Of a stretch of DNA of 64,000 nt, positions 26,666 through 36,385 are shown one piece after another (positions within the stretch are counted from its first letter, which is position 1; each line of letters starts with the position of its first letter). The stretch comes from JACCZX01 sp963791315 (GTDB lineage Bacteria > Pseudomonadota > Gammaproteobacteria > Burkholderiales > Burkholderiaceae_F). A program made the position numbers and the translations under genes. The DNA lies in assembly GCA_963791315.1 (NCBI GenBank), contig CAWBRQ010000005.1, forward strand, positions 124,001-188,000, written 5' to 3'. The notes below the pieces were generated by a model. That model did no database searches and had not been told where the DNA came from. It saw only the letters and a program-made list of their open reading frames with translations.

Positions 26666-28788
26666 TCAGTTCGGAATCTGGACTGTATGTTCCCGTAAAG
26701 CCAATGCTGTCGCCGGCCGCCGGTGTCAGCGAGATCGGCGGCAGATTCGTGATGTTGATCGGCGGTGCCGCGCCCGGTGTGCCACCACGCGGTGTAGTGC
26801 GTATTACTTGTGATGGCGGCAGCGGTGTCCCGTTGCGCAGATGGTTCCACATCAGGTTGAGCGCTTGGTTGTCGTAGTAGTGCATCGGAATGAAGCGTGT
26901 GTCGTAGCCGGCGATCGATAAGAACGCTTCGAAATGCTGCGCATTGAGAACTTCGATATACGAAAGCCGGCTAGCCGCGCCTTCGACAATCTTGTTAGTG
27001 CCAAAGTACGGTCGCGACGTAAAGTTAACCGGAACCTGCGTATCTGCGCGCCCGTGCACGATGATCGCCGGCTTGGCGCGCAGGTTGCCCGTCCCTCGAA
27101 CTTCGTTAACGCCCGCCTGCACTGCAACCGCAGAAGCATTGGACGTAGTCCAAAGCTGCCGCAGGCACTGCGCACCCAAGAACGCAAAGTTGTCGTTGGC
27201 GACGAAGTGGTTGATCGGCCCTCCTGCGGCGTTGTTGTAGATCAGATTGATGTTGTTTGTAGGCGGAATGCCATTGCCGTTGGCAAAGACAGTAAGCATT
27301 GGTGAGATCGCCGCCGCGGCCGGCACACCACCGGCATTTGTCGTGGCGAAGCTGAATCCGCATAGGTTGTCGTCACGCTGGCGCGCGCATATGCATTGGC
27401 GAAGGTCACTGCGACCCCAGGTGTAGCGAAGGCAAAGTGCGACGCGTGCAGCAGATCAGATTCCGGCTCGTAACCTGCAGCGTGCAACCTCGCCAAGGCG
27501 TCATTCGACTTGCGATATGAAGTCGGCACCGCTCACATCGCCAATCATCGCCAGCGCGCCGCAGCGATTTTGCGCACTTGCCATCGGCACGCTCGCCAAC
27601 GAAGGCGATGCCGCCACCGACGGTGAGTGCGCTGCGCACGGCTGCAGCATGTTCGCCAGCGATGCATAGTCATAGAGCGGCCGGCCAATCGCCGTAGCCG
27701 AGTAGTTAACACCACCCCGCGCATATCGATCAGCCCAGCCGGCAACGTCATGTTGATTTGCGGCTCTCCGACGACCACCGCATCGATCAAGCCGGTCGTG
27801 TCCCCCTCGAGCTGCAAGCAGAGCGCCACCGCCACCGTTCGAAACAGATGCCGCGATTACCAGCGTGTTGGATGCGAAAAACGTGCGCTGCTTGTTAGTG
27901 GTTCCGGGCACTACCGGCGCGAACTGCTCGTTGACCGCCCACAGTGCAAATTCGATCGCCTGCCGCGTGAACAGTCCCCAGTCCTTCTCCGAATTCGCTT
28001 GAGAATGCGCGTGCTTGAACGCATAGCGAAAAGGATTTGTGATGGCAAAGCTCGTTCGCTCGCGATCGCGTCAACGCAGCCGTAAAGTGGCTTGCGTTGC
28101 CGGCGGTAGTTGCGTTGGCCGTGAGCCCGTTAATCAACGTGATCGTGTTGGTGTCGAGCTCGTGCGCACCATTGCCGGTTCCTTTGTCGGTGTAGGCGAC
28201 TGCGCAACCTCGCTTTAGTCCCCATTCACCTGCAGCCGACACGGCACCGTAGACGCCGCGCGAGCCCGACGCCGTCGCGGTAACGATGCAAGGAGCCGTC
28301 TGGCTAAACGTCGAAGGGATCTGCACCATCAACGTAGCTGCAGCGCGACCGTTCGCATCGACGCTGTACGCGAGATACTCGGTGCCCGCTATCTTGCCGG
28401 CGCCCGGCGTGGTGTTTGGCGTGCCTCCTTCGACCGGTACGTTCGGGCCAAAAAGAACGCCGTAGCCTCCGTTGGTGGTGATATCGACCAGCGCGCGGTA
28501 GTTGTTATAGATTGCTCGCCGACGCAATTCACTCGCTGTCGGCGTCGCCGACAACGTCGGCGCCGTTGCGCTTTGCAACCCATCCCAACCCAAACCGCCA
28601 GTTAACAAATCGTCAGCCGCGCCATCGTAGGTCGCAGTAGTCACAGTGCCCAAAAAGGACGGCCGCACGTTCGCCGCCGGCACTACGGGGTCGTCGCTGC
28701 TCCCACATGCGGCGAGGGTGGTTATTGAAAGCGCGATGCCGATGGCGAAATAGCCACCACGCGGGCTGCACATTGAACTGCGATCCAT
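26666..28788 (-). CDS. D-(-)-3-hydroxybutyrate oligomer hydrolase (several frameshifts)
   Basis: This enzyme of polyhydroxybutyrate turnover cleaves 3-hydroxybutyrate oligomers to monomer. Start ATG 28786-28788 gives a lipoprotein signal (ALSITTLAAC, lipobox LAAC). The order of conserved blocks follows the Ralstonia/Burkholderia hydrolase family: GGLGWDGLQSATAP, RRRAIYNNYRALVDI, GKIAGTEYLAYS, GEWGLKRGCAVAYTDKGTG, the catalytic-serine region ASVSNGGGGALLA, KPAIIVHGRADTQVPVN, RLSYIEVLNAQHFEAF and the ending TVQIPN. The repaired length is ~707 residues. At least four frame changes lie between 28.1 and 26.7 kb. The C-terminal stop is TGA at 26666-26668. Confidence 0.88.
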
Positions 28789-28855
28789 CGTGTCTCCTCG
28801 AGTCTTCGTCACTGCTCGCGGAGCACTTTTCATACCGCAAGCCGAGCCCTTCGAA

Positions 28856-30238
28856 TCATTTACCGATACAAAACCGGCTGAAGATCACGCCGAGCAAGTC
28901 ATCGGCGGACACCTCGCCGGTGATTTCCCCGATTGAGTTACCGGCCAGCCGCAATTCCTCCGCAAACAGCTCTAGCTGTGAATCGGTTTGCGCCGCATGC
29001 TGCGCAGCGAGCGCCAGGTGATCGCGCGCGATTGCGAGTGCCCGCAAATGGCGTTCGCGTGCCAAGAACACAGATTCACCAGAAGTTTCCTGCTCCCACC
29101 CTGCGACGCGCTTCAGTTCGTTGCGCAATAAGTCGACACCGATGCCGGTCTTGGCCGACAAGTACACCCGGTCGCCGTCGACACGCGCCGCAGCGCGCAC
29201 CAAGTCGATCTTGTTGACGACGGTCAGCAGGGGCACGCCTTTGCCGGTGCGCTCGGTGACGCGCTCGAGCACGGCCGCGTCGTCTGCTGACGATGTCGCA
29301 TCGACCAAGTGCACCACGACATCTGCACGTTCGATCTCCGCCCATGTGCGGGCAATGCCCAGCCGCTCGACTTCATCGGTCGCTTCCCGTAATCCCGCTG
29401 TGTCGATCACGTTGAGCGGGATGCCGTCGACGTCAATCTGCTGCGCTATGCGGTCGCGCGTGGTGCCGGGAATTGCCGTGACAATGGCGATATCGGCGCC
29501 GGCCAGCGCGTTCATCACACTCGACTTGCCGACGTTTGGCGCGCCGACCAGCACCACATTTAGCCCATCCCGCAGCAGTGCGCCTTGACGCGCCTGCTTC
29601 AATAGCTGATCCAGATCGCCGCGAATGCGCGCAAGTCGCCCGACCGCGTCCGACTGCTGCAGAAAATCGAGCTCTTCTTCCGGAAAGTCGAGCGTCGCCT
29701 CCACCAGCATGCGCAAATCGGTCAACGCCGATGTCAGCGCATGCGCGCGCCGCGAGAACTCACCGGCCAGCGACCGGACCGCGGCACGCGCTGCGACCTC
29801 GGTCGTCGCATCGATCAAATCAGCCACCGCCTCGGCTTGCGCAAGGTCAAGCCGGTCGTTGAGGAATGCGCGCTGCGTGAATTCGCCGGGCTCCGCAATG
29901 CGCACGCCGATCGCGCGTCCGGCCTGCAGACAGCGCGCAAGAAGTATTTGCAGCACGACCGGCCCGCCATGCCCCTGCAACTCAAGCACGTTCTCACCCG
30001 TGTACGAATGCGGGGCCGGAAAGTAAAGCGCGATACCGCGATCTATCTCGGCGCCATCGTCAGCGAGAAACTCGGCATAAAGCGCGCAGCGAGGCACCAA
30101 CTCATTTGCGCGTGTGCCGAGAATCGACTCGATGATTGGCCCGATAGACGTGCCGGACACGCGGACGACGCCGATGCCGCCGCGGCCCGGCCCGGTGGCA
30201 ATCGCAACGATCGGATCAGCCGGCGCGGTGTTGACCAT
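28856..30238 (-). CDS. mnmE: tRNA modification GTPase MnmE (TrmE)
   Basis: MnmE is the GTPase partner of MnmG in wobble-uridine modification. It is intact at 460 residues. It has the N-terminal tetrahydrofolate-binding domain (IATGPGRGGIGVVRVSG), a helical domain, the G domain with P-loop GAPNVGKSS, switch region DIAIVTAIPGTTRD, DTAGLRE and NKID, and the invariant C-terminal CIGK. It lies downstream of yidC with a small opposite-strand ORF between. Confidence 0.97.
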   Translation of the reverse strand: MVNTAPADPIVAIATGPGRGGIGVVRVSGTSIGPIIESILGTRANELVPRCALYAEFLADDGAEIDRGIALYFPAPHSYTGENVLELQGHGGPVVLQILLARCLQAGRAIGVRIAEPGEFTQRAFLNDRLDLAQAEAVADLIDATTEVAARAAVRSLAGEFSRRAHALTSALTDLRMLVEATLDFPEEELDFLQQSDAVGRLARIRGDLDQLLKQARQGALLRDGLNVVLVGAPNVGKSSVMNALAGADIAIVTAIPGTTRDRIAQQIDVDGIPLNVIDTAGLREATDEVERLGIARTWAEIERADVVVHLVDATSSADDAAVLERVTERTGKGVPLLTVVNKIDLVRAAARVDGDRVYLSAKTGIGVDLLRNELKRVAGWEQETSGESVFLARERHLRALAIARDHLALAAQHAAQTDSQLELFAEELRLAGNSIGEITGEVSADDLLGVIFSRFCIGK

Positions 30239-30284
30239 CGAGCATCAGTTTACGTTCGCGTAGTCGGCGCAAAATGATCACTCG

Positions 30285-30584
30285 ATGCGCGAAGACGATC
30301 CACTGACTCGATACGGCCCGCCGCTGGCGAGCGTCCTCCTTGCGGTGGTGATGTCGATCCTGGTTGCGGCGATGATGGCAGGCCAGATTGAAGGCCCGTA
30401 TCAAACGCGTGCGCTTGTTTATGGCGGTTTCGTGCTGTGGGTGCTACTCGGCGCCGTGGTCGTATTCGTTCTCGCACACCGCGGCGAAGCCGGTCGACTG
30501 TCGATGGTCCGCGTCCTGCTCTGGGTCGCCAGCATCTGGCTCTGGCCGATATTTCTGCTGCTACGCCCAACCAACGGCCGCTAG
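30285..30584 (+). CDS. Small membrane protein, unknown
   Basis: This is a 99-residue ORF on the plus strand between mnmE and yidC, the only plus-strand gene candidate left of dnaA. It has three hydrophobic segments (~12-33, ~43-64 and ~78-92, the last reading VLLWVASIWLWPIFLLL), with charged ends. I do not recognise the family. Its stop overlaps the yidC stop by four bases, tail to tail. Support is the clean three-helix pattern and the fact that the stretch is otherwise empty; there is no clear ribosome-binding site. Confidence 0.55.
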   Translation: MREDDPLTRYGPPLASVLLAVVMSILVAAMMAGQIEGPYQTRALVYGGFVLWVLLGAVVVFVLAHRGEAGRLSMVRVLLWVASIWLWPIFLLLRPTNGR

Positions 30585-32324
30585 CCCTGCCGCTTCGCGT
30601 TTGCGATTTTCTTCGTCACGTACCACTGCTGCGCAATCGACAGGATATTGTTGGTCAGCCAATACAGCACCAAGCCGGCCGGGAAGAAAAAGAACATCAC
30701 GCCGAAGATCAATGGCATCAACATCATGACGCGCGCCTGAACCGGATCGGGTGGCGTTGGATTCAGTTTGTATTGAATCCACATCGTCCCCATCATCAGC
30801 AGCGGCAAAATGAGCCACGAATCGGGCGTCGACAGATCCTTAACCCACAGGATCCACGGCGCGTTGCGCATTTCGACGCTTGCCAGCAACACCCAATAAA
30901 GTGCGATGAACACAGGGATCTGCACGAGTATCGGCAGACAGCCGCCCAGCGGATTGATTTTTTCGGTCTTGTACAGTTCCATCATCGCGACGTTCATCTT
31001 CTGCTTGTCGTCGCCGTACTGTTCGCGCAGTTTCATCAGCCGTGGCGAGACTTCTTTCATTTTGGCCATCGACTTGTAGCTCGCCGCTGACAGCGGATAG
31101 AACGCTGCCTTTGATCAGCACCGTCAGCAGAACAATCGCCCAGCCCCAGTTGCCGACGAGGCCGTGTAGGAAGGAGAGCAGAAAGTAAATCGGCTTCGCC
31201 AGTACCGTCAGCCATCCATAGTCGACGACGAGGTCAAGACCCGGGGCGATCTTGGCAAGCGCCTCCTGATCCTGCGGACCCACGTACAGCTGCGACTGCG
31301 AAGTCACAGTTGCATTCGGCGCCAGCGCGGGCAGCGCCACGATGCTGCCGATCGAGTACAGATTCTTGTCGACAGTACGGGCGTAATACTCCCGCGTCAC
31401 GCCGAGAGGCGGCACCCACGCCGACACGAAGTAGTGCTGAATCATTCCGATCCAGCCGTTATCGGAGGGCTTCGGCAATTGAACCTTGTTCTTCTCGATC
31501 TCCGAGAATTCGATCTTGCGAAATTTCTCCTGCTCGGTGAATATCGCCGGCCCGGTGTACACGTAGTAAAGCGACGACTCGCCTTCTGGCTTGTTACCGT
31601 CGCGCGTCAGTTGCAAATAAACGGACGGCGCCAGCGGCTTTTCCGTCAGGTTGACGATTTCGTGTTTGACATCGGCGGCGTAACGCCCGCGATGAAACGT
31701 GTACGTCTTGATGACACGCACGCCGCCGCTCTCGGCGCTGAAGCGAACGTCGACTTGATCCTGTCCTTCTTTAAGCGTTGTGGACCCATCAATCGGTTTA
31801 AACGGCGTTCGATGATTCGGAAAGTCGCCGCCGACGATTCCGCTCTGCGCTACGTAGACCCGATTAGGGCCGACATCGAGCAGCACCGTCGTGGCTTTCG
31901 GTTCGTGGCGCTTGCCCGTGACAAGGCCAATCAATCCGCTTGCCGTCCAGTCAGGTGAAACCGCCTGCCCAAGCAGTTCAACGTGCGACACGACCGCGCC
32001 CAGCGGATCGATCGATGCACGAAGTAAGTCGGTCTCAACCACGACCGGCGGCGACTTGCCCGCTGCCGGCGGCGCGTCGGTAGGTGCAGCAGACGGAACT
32101 GCGGCGGGAGTGGCAGCTTGCGGGACGGGGACGCCATCGGACGCCCGTTTCGCCGTCGCAGCCGCCGGAGGCGTTGCAGCTCCCGGCTGCGCAGGCACCG
32201 TCGATACCGGCGCTGGGCCAAACATCGGAGCACGACCGTTATGAATCTGCCACCGATCCCACAGCATGAACAGCGAGAAGCCGAAAACCACCAACAAGAT
32301 CGTGCGCTGGATATCAGTGCTCAT
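30581..32324 (-). CDS. yidC: Membrane protein insertase YidC (frameshift)
   Basis: YidC inserts and folds inner-membrane proteins, alone or with SecYEG. ATG 32322-32324 gives MSTDIQRTILLVVFGFSLFMLWDRWQ, the typical N-terminal anchor, then an Ala/Pro linker and the large periplasmic P1 domain. The conserved C-terminal core follows: GNWGWAIVLLTVLIK, MAKMKEVSPRLMKLREQYGDDKQKMNVAMMELYKTEKINPLGGCLPILVQIP and FPAGLVLYWLTNN. A duplicated G near 31100 (AAAGGCAGCG for AAAGCAGCG) breaks the gene between helices; the repaired length is ~580 residues. It overlaps the end of yidD by 11 bases. Confidence 0.96.
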
Positions 32325-32619
32325 GACCGGACTTGATTGAAGTAAAGGAAAGGGGTGTGTGGTTATTGTGGTCGTTCGAGTGACACCAGCAACGCCAGCT
32401 AAATTGCGGGGGGACCGGATCGGCGCCGCCCGCACCGTAAGGGTGGCAGCGCGCCAATCTGGCGAGCATCATCCAGCATCCGCGCAACGCGCCATGCCGT
32501 TCGATCGCCTGCATTGAATAATCCGAGCACGTCGGCCAATAGCGGCACGCATTGCCCATCCACGGAGAAAACAAGAAGCGATAGCCGCGAATCACGGCAA
32601 TCAGCATGGTTTTGATCAT
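32314..32619 (-). CDS. yidD: Membrane protein insertion efficiency factor YidD
   Basis: This is a small DUF37 protein (101 residues) from ATG 32617-32619 (MIKTMLIAVIRGYRFLFSP). The hallmark CRYWPTCSDYSMQAIERHG and the downstream HPYGAGGADPVP are present. It belongs to the conserved rpmH-rnpA-yidD-yidC block and overlaps the yidC start. The C-terminal tail after DPVP is longer than usual and reads through into the yidC start region, so a late frame error cannot be excluded. Confidence 0.93.
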   Translation of the reverse strand: MIKTMLIAVIRGYRFLFSPWMGNACRYWPTCSDYSMQAIERHGALRGCWMMLARLARCHPYGAGGADPVPPQFSWRCWCHSNDHNNHTPLSFTSIKSGHEH

Positions 32620-32632
32620 TCGAAGAGCACTC

Positions 32633-33132
32633 TCAAACCGCCGGGGTCGCAGCAAGCCGTGCCGCGAGGCGAGCCAACGCGTCCTGCAGCAAGCCGTCAG
32701 CATCGGCCCGAACTTGGCGCCGCCATACTCGCATTGCAAGGGGGGCGCCGCCCGCATCAACGAGCGGAGCCCGGAGCCGCAGCGCGATGTCGATGCGTGC
32801 CGCGGCGTGTGCCGCGCAATCCTCGAACGCGCCGGCATAGTGCCGGCAGGCTTCCCGCACGATGCGCTTGACCAGCGTGCGATCGACCGAACGTCGTGCG
32901 TTGCGCTTTCCCACCGTCACGCCAAAGCGGACGCTTCCGCGCCGCATGACCACTTGTTCCCGACTGCGATCCAGGTCGCATTTATTGACAGCATTTGCCG
33001 CTCGCCACGAATCGATCGTTCGCGCGGTGCTCGCAGCAGAGCCGAGAATTCGGCGGGCGTCTTGAGCCGGCGTAACGAAGCAAAGCCATAGCGTTTGACA
33101 CCAGCGGCCACCTTGAATCCCACCGCGGCCAT
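32633..33132 (-). CDS. rnpA: Ribonuclease P protein component RnpA (frameshift)
   Basis: This is the basic protein subunit of RNase P, which matures tRNA 5' ends. The first segment (GFASLRRLKTPAEFSALL) has the family start. After a frame change near 32960 comes the RNR-like core VGKRNARRSVDRTLVKRIVREA, characteristic of RnpA. The start is uncertain: ATG 33130-33132 is shown, but a GTG ~20 codons later would give a more usual N-terminus. The C-terminus ARLAARLAATPAV is longer than in many homologues. Confidence 0.88.
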
Positions 33133-33174
33133 CTGAGCCGCCAGTGCGCTCTCGTTAAAAAATCGCCAGCTGCC

Positions 33175-33315
33175 TCAGATTCCCAAGCGCTGCCGGCCTT
33201 TAGCGCGACGCGCGGCAATGACGGCGCGACCACCGCGCGATCTCATGCGCACCAAAAACCCGTGCGTGCGAGCGCGCTTGACCTTTGAGGGTTGATATGT
33301 TCGTTTGGTGGCCAT
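33175..33315 (-). CDS. rpmH: Ribosomal protein bL34
   Basis: The large-subunit protein L34 has 46 residues: MATKRTYQPSKVKRARTHG, then LVRMRSRGGRAVIAARRAKG, a near-perfect family sequence. The start is ATG 33313-33315 and the stop TGA 33175-33177. The two extra residues after the initiator (AT before KRTYQPS) are unusual but harmless. It begins the minus-strand rpmH-rnpA-yidD-yidC block, divergent from dnaA. Confidence 0.97.
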   Translation of the reverse strand: MATKRTYQPSKVKRARTHGFLVRMRSRGGRAVIAARRAKGRQRLGI

Positions 33316-33629
33316 CACACACTTTCTACGTACTTTTCGTGCAGCCCGCCATTAGACGCGATCCAGCGATTTGCTGCAAACCGGCCTTTTGCAAGTGCTA
33401 ACGTGCCGCGGCAACGTCTCATTGCGCCGCAACCGAATTTGATTCGCCACAAACGCGATTTACTGTGGATAACTCGATGCGGCTTGAGTAGAATTCAGCC
33501 CTTCGCCAGTGAGTGTGTTCTGCGTCTGGATTTTGCAGTTTCTATGCACGCAGAAGGCCAGCTACTGAGCGGGGCGAGGGCAAGACTTTCGCAGACCAAT
33601 AAAAAGCTAGCCGCGGGGCCGCTAAGTTA
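33316..33629. promoter_or_regulatory. rpmH-dnaA divergent intergenic region
   Basis: This 314-base non-coding gap separates the divergent rpmH and dnaA genes and marks the strand switch of the window. It holds one exact DnaA box on the minus strand (33464-33472). It must contain the divergent promoters; I could not identify convincing -10/-35 pairs. The dnaA ATG at 33630 has a poor ribosome-binding site. It could form part of a bipartite origin with the dnaA-dnaN gap. Confidence 0.7.
33464..33472 (-). promoter_or_regulatory. DnaA box (exact)
   Basis: tgtggataa is the exact reverse complement of the consensus DnaA box ttatccaca. It lies 158 bases upstream of the dnaA start, where autoregulatory and origin boxes are expected. 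Confidence 0.85.
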
Positions 33630-35020
33630 ATGACGCACCTTTGGAACGATTGCTCGCGGCTTCTCGAAAGCGAGCTCACACCGCAACAATTTTCCGCCTG
33701 GATCAAGCCGCTCAAAGCACTCGAGTTCGATGAGTCGACCGCCACTCTGACGATCTGCGCGCCCAATCGCCTAAAGCTTGACGCGATCCGTTCGCAGTTT
33801 TCGGAGCAGATCGCAGGGGCCGTGTCACGCGTCATGCAGCGTCCGATCTCGATTGTGTTTGCCATCGAAGGCGGCTATGCAGATGCATCCGGCGCACGTC
33901 TTCCTTTGAACGGCGCTGCTGACGGCGCCACGGATACGTCCGAAGCGCCGCGTGCCGCGATGATCACGCCGGTGTCTGTGGTCAATGAGCCGCTCGAACG
34001 CGCCCGGCTCAACCCGAATTTGTCGTTCGACACTTTCGTTACCGGCAAGGCCAATCAATTGGCGCGCGCAGCAGCGATGCAGGTCGCGGAAAATCCAGGC
34101 GGCTCATATAACCCGCTGTTTCTGTACGGCGGCGTAGGTCTCGGCAAGACGCACCTGACGCACGCGGTCGGCAACGCAGTGCTGGCGCGCGCGCGCGGCG
34201 CCAAGGTGCGTTACATCCACGCCGAGCAGTACGTCAGCGACGTGGTGCGTGCCTACCAGCGCAAGGCGTTCGACGATTTCAAGCGTTACTACCATTCGCT
34301 CGATCTGCTGCTGATCGACGATATTCAGTTTTTCGCCGGCAAGGCTCGGACTCAGGAAGAGTTCTTCTATGCGTTCGAAGCCCTGGTGGCGGGCCGCAAG
34401 CAAATCATCATTACCAGCGATACGTATCCGAAGGAGTTGAAGGATATGGAGGATCGGCTGGTATCGCGCTTCACATCGGGACTGACCGTCGCGATCGAGC
34501 CGCCGGAGCTGGAAATGCGCGTCGCGATTCTGCTGAAGAAAGCCGAAACCGAAGGCGCGCAGATGAAAGAGGACGTTGCATTTTTCATTGCGAAGAATCT
34601 GCGCAGCAATGTGCGCGAGCTGGAAGGTGCGCTACGCAAGGTGATGGCGTTCTCGTCGTTCCACGGACGCGTCATCACCGTCGATGTGGCACGCGAGGCA
34701 CTGAAGGATCTGCTGTCGGCGTCGACTGCGCAGGTCACGGTCGAGCTGATTCAGAAGACGGTTGCGGACTACTACAAGATCAAGATCGCCGACATGTACA
34801 GCAAGCGGCGGCCGATCAGCGATTGCGCTGCCGCGGCAGGTCGCGATGTATCTAGCCAAGGAGTTGACGCAAAAGAGCTTGCCGGAGATCGGCGAGTTGT
34901 TTGGCGGGCGCGATCACACCACGGTGTTGCACGCGGTGCGCAAGATCACCGGTGAGCGTTCCAAGAATCCGGAGAATGAACCACGCGCTGCACGTGCTCG
35001 AGCAGACGTTAAAGGGCTAA
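33630..35020 (+). CDS. dnaA: Chromosomal replication initiator DnaA (two frameshifts)
   Basis: DnaA binds DnaA boxes and melts the origin. The repaired length is ~462 residues. Domain I (MTHLWNDCSRLLESELTPQQFSAWI) is followed by a short linker, the AAA+ domain with Walker A GGVGLGKTH (167-175) and Walker B LLLIDD (226-231), and a C-terminal DNA-binding domain with GRDHTTVLHAVRKI. An extra G near 34820 (within SKRRP-IS-IALPRQ) and an extra A near 34975 (GAGAATGAAC for GAGATGAAC) shift the frame. The repaired end is ALHVLEQTLKG with TAA at 35018-35020. Confidence 0.97.
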
Positions 35021-35266
35021 CAACCTGTGGACAGATGCTGCGAAGCTGTGGATAGAAGTGGACAGTGCAAGCGTCTCGCGGATGCGCCATGAAGTTGTCC
35101 TTTTCATCCACCGCGAGCCCCACAGTCAACAGATGGCTTGTCACAACGCATTGCGACTGCAGCAAGTGCTTGATGTATTGGCCGTTCGTTTGGTTTGTCC
35201 CCAGCGAATGGCGCTGCTTTACTACTAATTACTATTAAGAAGAGTTATGAAAAGGATATAAAGAGA
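35021..35266. other. Candidate replication origin (dnaA-dnaN intergenic)
   Basis: The 246-base gap between dnaA and dnaN holds several DnaA-box-like sites: 35026-35034 (two mismatches), 35047-35055 (one mismatch), 35195-35203 (two mismatches, forward). After the last comes a GC-rich spacer and then ttactactaattactatta (35219-35237), whose other strand reads as repeated TAA/TAG triplets, like the DnaA-trios of bacterial origins. The block 35219-35266 is only ~23% G+C in a GC-rich sequence, fitting an unwinding element. It also carries the dnaN promoter and ribosome-binding site. Assignment as oriC is an inference. Confidence 0.65.
35047..35055 (-). promoter_or_regulatory. DnaA box (one mismatch)
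   Basis: tgtggatag is the reverse complement of ctatccaca, one base from the DnaA box consensus. It lies 13 bases after a weaker copy (35026-35034, tgtggacag). Confidence 0.6.
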
Positions 35267-36370
35267 ATGCAACTCGTCAAAGCCCATCGCGATGCGTTGC
35301 TAAAACCGCTGCAGGTTGTCAGCGGTATCGTCGAACGCCGGCAAACGCTGCCCATCCTTGCGAACATCCTCGTGCGCAAGGAGGGCGGCAGGGTGTCGTT
35401 CACGGCAACCGATCTCGAAATTCAGATCCAGACGAGTGCCGACATCGGCGCCGGCAACGACATCGCCGCGACAACGATCGCGGCCCGCAAGCTGGTCGAT
35501 ATCCTGCGTGCTCTGCCCGACGCCGACGTGCAGCTGTCACTGACGAACAAGAAGATGGCGGTCGCGAGTGGCAAGAGCCGGTTTAACCTGCAGACACTGG
35601 CGGCCGAGGAATTTCCGACCGTGGCGCAGGCGGAGTACACCGCCGATTTTTCTCTGCCCGCGGCAACCTTGAAGTACCTGCTCGGCATGGTGCATTTCGC
35701 GATGGCACAGCAGGACATTCGCTACTACCTGAACGGCATGCTGCTGGTGGTCGACGGTACAACGGTGCGTGCGGTCGCCACTGACGGCCATCGGCTGGCA
35801 CTGGCCGAAGTGCACGAAGAGCGAGTCGTCGAACAAGATCGAAGCCATCGTGCCGCGCAAGACAATCCTCGAACTGTCGCGGCTGCTGCCGGATTCGGAC
35901 GACCCGGTGCGTGTGCAGATGGCGGCGAACTCAGGCGAAGTTCAGCTTCGGCGACATCGAGCTGATCTCCAAGCTGGTCGAAGGCAAGTTTCCGGATTAC
36001 CAGCGTGTCGTGCCGGCTGCCAATACCAAGGTGTTTGCGATCAACCGTGAGGACCTGATGCACGCGCTGCAGCGTGCCGCGATTCTGACGACCGACAAGT
36101 TCAAGGGCGTGCGCATGCTGCTTGGCGTCGGGCACCCTGAAGATCAATTCGACCAACGCCGATCAGGAAGACGCGCAGGAAGAGTTAGAGATCGGCTACG
36201 AGGGAGATGCTCTTGATATTGGCTTCAACGTCAACTATCTATTGGATGTGCTCGCCAATTTGAAGAACGATCAGATCAGCTTCTCGCTCGGCGACTCGCT
36301 AGGTAGCGCGCTGATCACGATGCCGAATTCCGACAAGTTCAAGTACGTCGTGATGCCGATGCGGATCTGA
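35267..36370 (+). CDS. dnaN: DNA polymerase III beta sliding clamp (three frameshifts)
   Basis: This is the ring-shaped clamp that tethers DNA polymerase to the template. It is 367 residues after repair, starting at ATG 35267-35269 (MQLVKAHRDALLKPLQVVSGIVERRQ) with AAGAGA upstream. Landmarks are FTATDLEIQI, RYYLNGMLL, ATDGHRLALAE, GKFPDYQRVVP and the C-terminal YVVMPMRI. Three single-base insertions near 35825, 35935 and 36130 cancel in length but break the frame. It lies in the standard dnaA-dnaN-gyrB order. Confidence 0.96.
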
Positions 36371-36385
36371 GCGAGCGATTAGCCG

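Noticed and set aside
16860..33616. Shared 16-base string aaaaagctagccgcgg at about 16860 and 33601
   Set aside because: One such coincidence is expected by chance in a window of this size. There is no longer flanking similarity.
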